7,587 nt of DNA, from positions 1 to 7,587 of the forward strand of contig JAIVHR010000177.1 in the NCBI GenBank assembly GCA_020200935.1. The letters run 5' to 3'. Shown here one piece after another: positions 1 to 7,587 of the stretch (position 1 is the stretch's first letter; the number at the start of each line of letters is the position of its first letter). The position numbers and the translations under genes were made by a program. The DNA comes from Sphingomonadales bacterium. GTDB taxonomy: Bacteria > Pseudomonadota > Alphaproteobacteria > Sphingomonadales > Sphingomonadaceae. The notes under the pieces are model-generated. The model saw only the letters and a program-made list of their open reading frames with translations. It ran no database searches and was not told the origin of the DNA.

Positions 1-1289
<1,289 letters not shown>

Positions 1290-2817
1290 ATGATCCAGTT
1301 CTTCCGCAACATGTTTGCCTCCAAGCTCGGCGTCGTATTCGCGCTGCTCTTCATCGCGCTGATCGCGCTGGCCTTCGCGCTGGCCGACATCAACGCGCCG
1401 AGCGGCATGTTCTCCGGCGATGGCGAGGAAATCGCCACCGTCGGCGACGAATCGATTTCCTCCGAGCGCGTTTCGGATATGGCCACCCGCGCGCTCCTCG
1501 CCGCGCGCGAACAATCGCCGGGCGTCGATATGCAGGCCTTCATCGATCAGGGCGGCCTCGACGAGCTGATCGAGCAATATAGCAACGCCCTCGCGCTCGG
1601 CGCCTTCGGCCGCGACCATGGTGTGCATTTCGGCAAGGCGATGATCGACGCGGTGATCGCCGCGACACCGGCTTTCCAGGGACTTAGCGGCCAGTTCGAC
1701 GAGACCGCTTTCCGCCAGGTCCTGCAGAACGAGAATCTGACCGAGGAACAGCTGCGCCAGCAGCTGCGCGACCAGCGGCTGTTCCGGATCATGCTCGGCC
1801 CCGTAGGCGCCGGTGCGCGGATGACCGATTCGGCGGTTCGCCCCTATGCCAACCTGCTGTTCGAGCGGCGCAGCGGCCAGGTGATCGCGGTTCCGTCGGC
1901 GGCGCTGGCGCAGGGCAACGCGCCGACCACCGCCCAGATCAATCAATTCTACCAGGACAATCTCGATCGCTATACGCTGCCCGAACGCCGGGCGGTGCGC
2001 TATGCCGTCTTCACCCGCGACCAGCTCAACATCCCCGCGCCGACCGACGAACAGATCCGCGCCTATTACGAGGAAAACCAGGTCACATATGGCGGCAGCG
2101 AGGCGCGCCAGCTGCGCCAGATCGTGCTGCCCAACGAAGAGCAGGCGCAGGCTTTCTACCGGGAGGTGCAAGGCGGAGCGCAATTCGCCGCCGCCCGAAT
2201 TGCCGCCGGTCCTCGAGGCCGCTTTCACGATGGATATCGAGGAAGACCCGCTGCTCGTGCCGATCGAGGCCGAGCAGCGTTATGCGCTGGTCGATGTGAC
2301 CGAGGTTGCGCGCAGCGCGCCGCAGCCGCTGGCCTCGATCCGCCAGCTCGTCGCCCGCGACTATATCGTCGATCGGGCCTCGCGCCGGGCGCGCCAGGTC
2401 GCCGCCGGCATCGCCGAGCGGATCAATAACGGCGCCAGCGTCTCCGAGGCGATGGCCGCCGCCGATGTCGATCTGCCTCCGCCGCAGCAGGCCGCGACCA
2501 CGCGCCGCGCCATGTCGCAGCTCGAAACCGTTCCGGCGCCGCTCCAGCTGATGTTCCGGATGGCCGAGAATACCGCCAAGCTCGTCCGCCTGCCCGCCGA
2601 CCAGGGATGGTTCGTCGTCGTGCTCGAAAATATCGAGACCGACACCGATCAGATGACCACCGAAATCCTCGCCGCCAGCCAGCGCCAGTTCGGCCAGGTG
2701 CTGTCGAACGAATATGCCGAGCAGTTCCTGAATGCGGTGATGGCCGATTATCCGGTCGAACGCGACGAAGAGGCGATGCAGGCGCTCGCCGACCGGTTGA
2801 CCGGGCGCGCGCGCTAG
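1290..2817 (+). pseudogene. ppiD: Periplasmic folding chaperone PpiD/SurA-like, parvulin domain deleted and frame broken
   Basis: PpiD is an inner-membrane-anchored periplasmic chaperone with a SurA-like N-terminal domain and a parvulin peptidylprolyl isomerase domain. The ATG at 1290 gives MIQFFRNMFASKLGV, then one membrane helix (about residues 12-34), then the SurA-N-like helical region, typical of the family. A TTG at 1227 in the same frame was not chosen because it adds 21 atypical residues before the conserved start. The N-terminal frame is family-like up to FYREVQGGAQFAAA (about 302 aa, to near 2195). From about 2191 the family-like sequence continues in the +1 frame, from PPELPPVLEAAF to the TAG at 2815-2817 (about 207 aa). 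The two parts total about 510 aa, whereas relatives are about 640 aa. The missing block is where the parvulin domain lies. Read literally, the first frame ends at 2429 with about 77 meaningless residues (379 aa in all). Deletion plus frameshift is seen directly; whether it is biological or a sequence error is open. Confidence 0.88.
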
Positions 2818-2819
2818 CG

Positions 2820-2851
2820 CTTCGGCATGTGATCGGACATTTGGACCGAAG
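2820..2851. terminator. Candidate hairpin between convergent ppiD and the orphan gene
   Basis: CTTCGG (2820-2825) pairs with CCGAAG (2846-2851), and inside it ATGT (2827-2830) pairs with ACAT (2837-2840). It begins three bases after the ppiD stop and lies between two convergent genes, where a bidirectional terminator would be expected. There is no T-run on either side and the stem is interrupted, so this is only a candidate. Confidence 0.3.
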
Positions 2852-2884
2852 GTGTCGATCGACCTGCAATAACAAACCGTTTCT

Positions 2885-3940
2885 TCAGAGGTTGTCGCGA
2901 TCGATGGGTGGATCTTGCTCGGAAGGCGAATCGCTCTGTTCTTCGATATAATCGAAATACTCGCCAATTTGTCGCAAAGCTGGAAGATTCGTGAATCTTA
3001 TAGTCGAACCCGCATTAGAACAATACCTTCCCAAAATATGCACGTCACCGGAAGACCACACTCGAGTAGTGCAATCACCATCCGTACGGCGGGCAGATAA
3101 ACCATAATCCACATCTAACAATTCAATATATCTCTCATAATCTGATATATTGGGTATAGTATATTCGACGACCATCGCATGAGCGACGGCACCCATTAAC
3201 CGGAGTTCGCTAACACCCGGCAAACCAATCGGAGGGCTCATGCGATATTCTGAAATAAAGTCTCCTTCATTGCTGGAACTGAGTATGATACTATTGCGCG
3301 AGAGAAGCGATTCTATTATTTGATTTAGTGGATAAGATATAAGGTTCACCCCCGATACTTCAACTTCAGTATTAGCGAGATATTCCGGCTCTATGCCAAA
3401 CACTAAACGTTCAATGTCTTGAAGAGTGCCTTCCGCCGAATAACTGGAGGTGACCACAAGCAGGCTAACGTGAAACGGTTCAGCGCCAAGCACAAACGCA
3501 CGCGCTGAAGCCCTAGGCACGCGGACACTAAATCGTCGTGCTATGCTTTCCGGAACGAAAGATCTGTCGATAGACGGGCGTCGCGAGTACGCGTCGCCAG
3601 TGGCGCAGGACGTAAGCGGGAATTGCACTGCGTTGTCAAAGGTACGCCACACCAAGGTCGGATTGGCTCCCTCTTCGCTTATCAAATAGATTGTGCTGGG
3701 ATCCGTCTCCTCATCACAGCGCCAACTGAGGAAGTGCGCAGATTCGCTGGGTTGGCGCGCGCATCCCGCCATCCGATCCGCAGATGTCGCGATTGATTGG
3801 AAATCCAGCCGATAGCCTGAGATCAGCTTTAGTATATCGCATGGACCCGTTGCCATTGCTCCGCTGGGCACAGTTATGAATGCGACAAAAAAAGCTGCCT
3901 TCCATAGCCGGCTGATTCCCTCCAATATTTTCAAGACCAT
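2885..3940 (-). CDS. Secreted protein of unknown family
   Basis: I do not recognise this family. The ATG at 3940 gives 351 aa with a convincing signal peptide: a basic start (MVLKILEGISRLWK), a hydrophobic core AAFFVAFITV, and a likely signal-peptidase I site after SGAMA. The mature protein would begin TGPC, and it has six cysteines (GPCD, AGCAR, WRCDE, TSCAT, GDCTT, RYCSN), compatible with periplasmic disulfides. The tail is acidic and hydrophilic (DYIEEQSDSPSEQDPP). It has no further membrane helix and no enzyme motif that I can identify. The start is uncertain. GGAGGGG directly abuts the ATG, which is too close for an ideal ribosome site and better spaced for the in-frame TTG two codons later. 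The frame can extend only to a GTG at 3976, right after an in-frame TAA and without a ribosome site. AT-rich codon use unlike its neighbours suggests transfer. It converges on ppiD and appears monocistronic. Confidence 0.75.
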   Translation of the reverse strand: MVLKILEGISRLWKAAFFVAFITVPSGAMATGPCDILKLISGYRLDFQSIATSADRMAGCARQPSESAHFLSWRCDEETDPSTIYLISEEGANPTLVWRTFDNAVQFPLTSCATGDAYSRRPSIDRSFVPESIARRFSVRVPRASARAFVLGAEPFHVSLLVVTSSYSAEGTLQDIERLVFGIEPEYLANTEVEVSGVNLISYPLNQIIESLLSRNSIILSSSNEGDFISEYRMSPPIGLPGVSELRLMGAVAHAMVVEYTIPNISDYERYIELLDVDYGLSARRTDGDCTTRVWSSGDVHILGRYCSNAGSTIRFTNLPALRQIGEYFDYIEEQSDSPSEQDPPIDRDNL

Positions 3941-4202
3941 CCCCTCCGCCGAAAGCTTCAGCGCAATATATTGCACTTACATGCAGCTGAAAACCTTTCC
4001 GATCTATGCATCGCATCCAACATCATTGACACGTGAACCAGGCAATGTCCGCAATAGCGACATCACAACTGTGGTTGCGAGCGTTGAGAGTCAGCCTCAC
4101 GATCGCTCCGGTTTGGTGCGCAGGGCAGACGGCCAAGCGGTCAACGAACAAGGGCGGAAGTGGCCAATATTTCCCTCGACAAAACGCGTTGAGGGCGACC
4201 CG
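3941..4202. other. Non-coding stretch upstream of the orphan gene
   Basis: About 260 bases between the orphan gene start and the end of the PHA-type gene. Composition moves from AT-rich near 3960-4030 back to GC-rich by 4200. The orphan gene promoter should lie here, but I cannot point to a convincing -35/-10 pair. Apart from the hairpin at 4173-4195 I see no RNA gene, repeat or recognisable gene remnant; short open frames here show no family-like sequence. Confidence 0.4.
4173..4195 (-). terminator. Hairpin just after the M13/PHA-type operon
   Basis: CCCTCGAC (4173-4180) pairs with GTTGAGGG (4188-4195) through eight pairs, one of them G-T, around a seven-base loop. In the operon direction it starts seven bases after the TAG of the last gene, a natural place for a terminator. 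No T-run follows, so it may be a 3'-end stabilising hairpin rather than an intrinsic terminator. Confidence 0.4.
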
Positions 4203-4511
4203 CTATCTCTTCTCGAGCAGCTTCGGCCCCTGCTTCTGGAGCTGCTTGCGGATCTTGCCGGCGAACGGTGCGAGGAAGGCGGGCAGCGTCATCGTCGCGA
4301 TGACCACCTCGTCCTTCACTTCGAGCCGGCAATCGAGCGTCTGGCCCAGCGCGCCGACGACGAAATAGAGCGTATCGCCCTCCCAGCGCCGATCCTTCAC
4401 CATGCCGCCCGGCACCAAATCGGCGATATCGCCGACACCCTCATCGAGCCGGCGGCGGGCTTCCTCGCGGCCGAGCTGATGGGGAATGTCGGTGACGATC
4501 GGTTCGGTCAT
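4203..4511 (-). CDS. Polyhydroxyalkanoic acid system family protein (PHA_gran_rgn type)
   Basis: A 102-aa soluble protein of the small family annotated as polyhydroxyalkanoic acid system protein (putative granule regulatory protein). Family-like features are the start MTEPIVTDIPHQLGREEARRR, the middle DRRWEGDTLYFVVGALGQT, and the end LPAFLAPFAGKIRKQLQKQG followed by a lysine-rich tail. Length matches the family (about 90-105 aa). It has no signal peptide or membrane segment. The fold is probably a compact alpha/beta domain; the molecular role is poorly defined, and the granule link comes from the family name rather than from this sequence. Its ATG lies seven bases after the stop of the upstream peptidase gene and has no good Shine-Dalgarno, suggesting translational coupling in one transcript. 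No PHA synthase or phasin is in this window. The family call is fairly sure, the function is not. Confidence 0.85.
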   Translation of the reverse strand: MTEPIVTDIPHQLGREEARRRLDEGVGDIADLVPGGMVKDRRWEGDTLYFVVGALGQTLDCRLEVKDEVVIATMTLPAFLAPFAGKIRKQLQKQGPKLLEKR

Positions 4512-4518
4512 GCGCTTA

Positions 4519-6603
4519 TTACCAGATGGTGACCCGGTCTTCGGGCGGGATGTACATGTCGTCCTCGGGCGTGACGTTGAAGGCTTCGTACCAGGCGGCG
4601 ATGTTGGGCACGACGCCGTTGACGCGATATTCGGCGGGGCTGTGCGGATCGGTCAGCAAGCGCTCGCGCAACGCATTTTCCCGGATCAGTCCGCGCCAGA
4701 CCTGCGCCCAACTCAGGAAGAAGCGCTGATCGCCGGTCAGCCCGTCGATGACCGGCGGTTCGCCATGCTCGTCGACATAGCGCTGATAGGCGGCATAGGC
4801 CATTTCGAGTCCGCCGAGATCGCCGATATTCTCGCCCATCGTCAGCCCCGGATTGATGTTCACGCCGGGCACCGGCTCGAAGGCGGCATATTGCTCGCCG
4901 AAGCGCTCGGCCCGCGCTTCGAACTGGGCGGCGGACTCTTCGGTCCACCAATCGCGGAACACCCCTGAACCGTCGAAGCGGCGGCCCTGATCGTCGAATC
5001 CATGGCCGATTTCGTGACCGATCACCGCGCCGATCGCGCCGTAATTGACGGCCGGATCGGCATAGGGATCGAAGAAGGGCGGCTGCAGGATCGCCGCCGG
5101 GAAGGTGATCTGGTTGAGCAGCGGATTGTAGGATGCGTTCACGGTTTGGGGATTCATGTTCCACAAGCCGCGATCGACCGGGTCGGGAAGCCGCGAAAGC
5201 TGCAGTTCCCACTGGAACCGCTGGGCGCGTTGGACATTGTCGAGCAGGTCACCGCGATCGGCTTCGAGGCTCGAATAGTCGATCCATTGTTCCGGGTGGC
5301 CGATGCGTGGATCGAAGGCGTCGAGCTTGGCGAGCGCCTCGGCCTGGGTTTCCGCATCCATCCAGGCGCTGGCCTCGATCCGCTCGCGCAGCGCGGCGCG
5401 CAGATTGGCGATCAGCTCGGTCATCTGGCGCTGCGATTCTTCGGGATAGTGGCGCTCGACATAGATCTGGCCGATCGCCTCGCCGATATTGTTGTCGACC
5501 AGCGCCACGCCCCGCTTCCAGCGCTCGCGCTGCTCGGGCGTATCGCGCAGCGTGCGGCCGAAAAAGTCGAAATTCGCCTCGTCGAAGGCGGCCGGCAGAT
5601 AGGCGGCGTTGTCGTTGATGAAATGGAAGGTCAGATAGTCCTTCCAGGTCTCGAGCGGCACGCTTTCGAGCATCTCGCCGGCGGCGTCGATCGCCGTCGT
5701 CTGGGCGGCGACGATCGTCTCGACCTCGCCGAGCCCCTGGGTTTCGAGCCAGCGGCTCCACTGGAATTCGGGCGACAGCTCCATCAACTGCTCGCGATTC
5801 ATCGGGTTGATTATCTGGGTCAGGTCGCGGCTGCGTTCGGGCGTCCAGTGGGCCTCGGCGATCTGCGTCTCGAGCGCGAGGATCCGGTCGGCCTTGTCCT
5901 CGCCGCCCTCGATCCCGGCGAGACCGAACAGCCGGGCGACGTAATCGCGATAGGAGGCGCGGAACCGGTCATATTCCTCGCCCTCGTCGAGATAATAGTC
6001 GCGGTTGGGCATGCCGAGCCCGGCCTGGCCGGCAAAGGCAACATAGCGGGTCGGGTCCGACGGGTTGGGAATGATGCCGACGCCGACCGGCGCCGTATAG
6101 CCCACGGATCCCATCACATCGAGCAGATCCTCGACATTCCCGATCGCCTCGATACGGGCGAGATAGGGCTCAAGCGGCTCGGTGCCCCGCGCCTCGATCG
6201 CATCGGCGTCCATCCAGGCGCCGTAGAAATTGCCGACCAGCGCGGTATTGCCGCCCGCCTGATCGGGATCGGCGGCGAGATCCTCTAGGATCGCCCGCAC
6301 CTGCTCCTCGGAACGCTCGCGCAGGATATCGAATGAGCCGTAGCGCGAACGGTCGGCCGGCAGCTCGGTATTGGCGATCCAGGTGCCGCCGGCATAGCGG
6401 TAGAAATCGTCGCCGGGATCGACGCTCGTATCGCGGGCGTCGAGATCGATGCCCCAGGGGCCGATCTCGGCGCTGTTCATGGCCGTCTGCGCGGCTTCGG
6501 CCTCGCCCTCCTGATGATCGGCGTGATGATCGGCGAGCGCGGGCGCGGCGGCGGCGAGGGCGAAGATGGAGGCGGCGGCGTAGATCAGGGAACGCGATGT
6601 CAT
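4519..6603 (-). CDS. M13 family zinc metallopeptidase (neprilysin/PepO-like), secreted
   Basis: A 694-aa endopeptidase of the neprilysin family, cleaving oligopeptides, probably in the periplasm or outside the cell. A signal peptide is clear: MTSRSLIYAAASIFALAAAA then PALA, with likely cleavage before DHHADH. The peptidase M13 N-domain begins around GIDLDARDTSVDPGDDFYRY (51-70). The catalytic domain has the substrate-binding NA-x-Y motif as NASY (489-492), FPAAILQPPFFDP (501-513), the zinc motif HEIGH with His530, Glu531 and His534, the third ligand in GENIGDLGG (Glu591, Asp595), and HSPAEYR (His654, Arg660), equivalent to the neprilysin His/Arg pair. It ends with the usual short Trp-terminated tail (RVTIW). 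Length and domain order are normal, with no sign of damage. The start has GGAG about seven bases upstream. It is the first gene of a two-gene unit with the PHA-type protein and is divergent from trpG. Confidence 0.95.
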   Translation of the reverse strand: MTSRSLIYAAASIFALAAAAPALADHHADHQEGEAEAAQTAMNSAEIGPWGIDLDARDTSVDPGDDFYRYAGGTWIANTELPADRSRYGSFDILRERSEEQVRAILEDLAADPDQAGGNTALVGNFYGAWMDADAIEARGTEPLEPYLARIEAIGNVEDLLDVMGSVGYTAPVGVGIIPNPSDPTRYVAFAGQAGLGMPNRDYYLDEGEEYDRFRASYRDYVARLFGLAGIEGGEDKADRILALETQIAEAHWTPERSRDLTQIINPMNREQLMELSPEFQWSRWLETQGLGEVETIVAAQTTAIDAAGEMLESVPLETWKDYLTFHFINDNAAYLPAAFDEANFDFFGRTLRDTPEQRERWKRGVALVDNNIGEAIGQIYVERHYPEESQRQMTELIANLRAALRERIEASAWMDAETQAEALAKLDAFDPRIGHPEQWIDYSSLEADRGDLLDNVQRAQRFQWELQLSRLPDPVDRGLWNMNPQTVNASYNPLLNQITFPAAILQPPFFDPYADPAVNYGAIGAVIGHEIGHGFDDQGRRFDGSGVFRDWWTEESAAQFEARAERFGEQYAAFEPVPGVNINPGLTMGENIGDLGGLEMAYAAYQRYVDEHGEPPVIDGLTGDQRFFLSWAQVWRGLIRENALRERLLTDPHSPAEYRVNGVVPNIAAWYEAFNVTPEDDMYIPPEDRVTIW

Positions 6604-6608
6604 GCGAA

Positions 6609-6613
6609 ACTCC
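6609..6613 (-). promoter_or_regulatory. Ribosome binding site of the M13 peptidase gene
   Basis: Minus-strand GGAGT lies five bases before the ATG at 6603. It supports that start, which also places the signal peptide at the N-terminus. Confidence 0.6.
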
Positions 6614-6756
6614 AGCTTGATGCGAATCGGAATGCGGCTGATGAAAGTCGGAATAGCGGATCGAGTGTCTTACTAGCTTGCAACAGCGCGATTCGGCAAG
6701 CGGCCGGGCTTTTTCTGCCAAGGACGGCGTTGGCGCACTCGGCGCGATGGCGTAGC

Positions 6757-6761
6757 AGGAG
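6757..6761 (+). promoter_or_regulatory. Ribosome binding site deciding the GTG start of trpG
   Basis: AGGAG lies three bases before the GTG at 6765, a little close but the only purine-rich site here. The GTG start also gives the conserved family N-terminus (M)IFLLDNYDSFTWN, and there is no ATG that would preserve it. Confidence 0.6.
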
Positions 6762-6764
6762 CGG

Positions 6765-7349
6765 GTGATCTTCCTGCTCGACAATTATGACAGCTTCACC
6801 TGGAACCTGGTGCATTATCTGCGGCAGCTGGGGGCCGAGGTCCGCGTCGCGCGCAACGACGAGCTGTCGGCGGCCGATGCGATCGCGACCGGCGCCGAGG
6901 GTTTCGTGATCTCGCCCGGGCCGGGCAGGCCCGAAGCGGCCGGAATCAGCCTCGATCTGGTCGCCGCTTGCGTCGCCGCCGAAAGGCCGCTGCTCGGCGT
7001 GTGCCTCGGCCACCAGGCGATCGGGATGCATTTCGGCGCGGCGATCGAGCGCTGCGCGCCGGTGCATGGGAAGATCATCAAGGTCGCGCATAACGGGAGC
7101 GGAATCTTCGCCGGCCTCCCCTCCCCCTTCGGCGCCACCCGGTATAATTCGCTTACCGTTGCCGCAAAGCCGGCGGGTCTGATCGTCAACGCCACGGCGG
7201 AAGACGGCACGATCATGGGGCTGCGCCATCCCGAACTGCCGATCCACGGCGTCCAGTTCCACCCCGAGAGCATCGCCTCGGAACATGGTCATCGGCTGCT
7301 GGCGAATTTCATCCGCCTGACCGGCGACGCCGTTTCTTCGGCCGCCTGA
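6765..7349 (+). CDS. trpG: Anthranilate synthase glutamine amidotransferase subunit (TrpG/PabA type)
   Basis: A 194-aa class I glutaminase that passes ammonia from glutamine to a chorismate-converting partner, TrpE for anthranilate in tryptophan synthesis and possibly PabB for aminodeoxychorismate in folate synthesis. The order of motifs is complete: LLDNYDSFTWNLVHYL (4-19), the oxyanion-loop motif SPGPGRP (50-56), the nucleophile Cys80 in GVCLGHQAIG, GKIIKVAHNGSGIF (102-115), RYNSL (126-130), and the catalytic His166 and Glu168 in GVQFHPES. Length is typical. The start is GTG with AGGAG upstream. Sequence alone does not separate TrpG from PabA, and many bacteria use one subunit for both; the trpG name rests on likeness and on the neighbourhood. 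No partner gene is in the window: trpE is not upstream, and trpD does not follow, since the next gene converges on it. Confidence 0.92.
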   Translation: MIFLLDNYDSFTWNLVHYLRQLGAEVRVARNDELSAADAIATGAEGFVISPGPGRPEAAGISLDLVAACVAAERPLLGVCLGHQAIGMHFGAAIERCAPVHGKIIKVAHNGSGIFAGLPSPFGATRYNSLTVAAKPAGLIVNATAEDGTIMGLRHPELPIHGVQFHPESIASEHGHRLLANFIRLTGDAVSSAA

Positions 7350-7353
7350 CCCG

Positions 7354-7587
7354 TCACCCTTCGCTCGACAGGGCCGCGCGCACCGACGGCATGACGCGGC
7401 GGCTGACCGGCACCTCGTCTCCGTCGGCGAGCCGCAAGGTCCCGGTACCGGCCGAATCGCGGTCGAGCGCGCTGACGAAGGCCGTATTGACGATGTGCGA
7501 GCGATGAATGCGGATAAAGGTTTCGGGCAGCGTCCGCTCGAGCGCGGCGAGGCTCGTGCTGTAGAGCTCCGACCTGCCGCCTTCGAG
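7354..7587 (-). CDS. LytTR-type DNA-binding response regulator, C-terminal part
   Basis: The last 77 residues of a protein whose 5' end lies beyond the window. Signature features of the LytTR DNA-binding domain are LYSTSLAALERTLPETFIRIHRSHIVNTAFV, broken here as LAALERTLPETF (13-24), the core IRIHRSHIVN (25-34), and the closing VPVSRRVMPSVRAAL (59-73). Such proteins usually have an N-terminal receiver domain or a membrane domain and bind direct repeats upstream of target genes; the N-terminal half cannot be seen. The TGA at 7354-7356 is four bases from the end of convergent trpG, so both transcripts probably overlap at their 3' ends. Family is secure, target unknown. Confidence 0.88.
   Translation of the reverse strand, partial: LEGGRSELYSTSLAALERTLPETFIRIHRSHIVNTAFVSALDRDSAGTGTLRLADGDEVPVSRRVMPSVRAALSSEG

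Larger units (their letters stand above)
2855..4195. other. AT-rich patch, probable acquired segment
   Basis: Base composition changes sharply here. For example, 3121-3180 has 19 G/C of 60 bases, while the flanking genes are clearly GC-rich with GC-ended codons. The patch covers the orphan secreted-protein gene and the non-coding DNA on its 5' side. I see no integrase, transposase, tRNA or obvious flanking direct repeat, so the mechanism of acquisition is not shown. The boundaries are approximate. Confidence 0.65.
6604..6764. promoter_or_regulatory. Divergent M13 peptidase/trpG intergenic region
   Basis: These 161 bases should carry promoters in both directions. A TTGCAA at 6678-6683 could serve as a weak -35 for the peptidase gene, but no good -10 follows at normal spacing. 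On the trpG side there is a short AAGC/GCTT hairpin followed by a five-base T run (about 6699-6715), too weak to call an attenuator. I see no Trp-rich leader peptide. Confidence 0.35.

Noticed and set aside
2187..2200. Programmed ribosomal frameshift in ppiD
   Set aside because: There is no slippery heptamer or downstream structure, and a simple shift would not restore the missing parvulin domain. A deletion explains both facts better.
2852..2862. Palindrome GTCGATCGAC as an operator or attachment site
   Set aside because: TCGATCGA-type palindromes are frequent by chance in such genomes, and no second copy was seen at the other end of the AT-rich patch.
5002..6288. Long plus-strand open frame of 428 codons
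   Set aside because: It lies wholly antisense to the M13 peptidase gene, whose frame carries all family motifs. The antisense product shows no family-like features and is a by-product of GC-rich codon use.
6699..6715. Intrinsic terminator or attenuator before trpG
   Set aside because: Only a four-base AAGC/GCTT stem precedes the five-base T run, and no Trp-rich leader peptide or alternative pairing was seen.
6747..6755. Two-codon open frame ATG-GCG-TAG just before trpG as a regulatory leader
   Set aside because: Such minimal frames occur by chance, it overlaps no good ribosome site, and it has no Trp codon.

Overview
The window looks like chromosomal DNA of an alphaproteobacterium, most likely a sphingomonad. 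It is GC-rich with a strong G/C bias at third codon positions. It carries a small polyhydroxyalkanoic-acid-system protein and a PpiD of the sphingomonad type, and it places tpiA divergent from ppiD with a trp gene downstream. That gene neighbourhood is familiar in this order. The order-level call is inference from protein style and gene order, not from a marker gene.

Left part (1-2817). A minus-strand reading frame starts at 1157 as an apparently complete triosephosphate isomerase (tpiA). Without any stop codon it runs into CTP synthase (pyrG) sequence and leaves the window at base 1. The pyrG material is scrambled. A short piece from the interior of PyrG, the UTP/CTP-binding KTKPTQ region, comes first. 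It is followed by PyrG from about residue 16 onward, so strand 1 and the start of the P-loop are missing, as is the secG gene usually found between tpiA and pyrG. Divergently on the plus strand, ppiD (1290-2817) has lost its parvulin (PPIase) domain and changes reading frame at about 2187-2200. So there are three abnormal joins within about 2 kb. They may reflect real rearrangement, a mis-assembly, or a sequence that is not a faithful natural genome.

Middle part (2818-4202). A clearly AT-richer patch carries one minus-strand gene for a secreted, cysteine-containing protein of unknown family, with about 260 bp of non-coding sequence on its 5' side. It looks like an acquired segment.

Right part (4203-7587). 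A two-gene minus-strand operon encodes an M13-family zinc metallopeptidase with all main catalytic motifs and a small PHA-granule-type protein starting 7 nt after the peptidase stop. Divergent from it is trpG (anthranilate synthase glutaminase subunit). trpG is followed, convergently and only 4 nt away, by the C-terminal end of a LytTR-type DNA-binding response regulator that runs off the window. trpE, often next to trpG or ppiD in relatives, is absent here.

No tRNA, rRNA, CRISPR array, insertion sequence or phage gene was recognised. The strongest signals are the tpiA-pyrG mosaic and the deleted, frameshifted ppiD. I found no convincing new multi-gene system.
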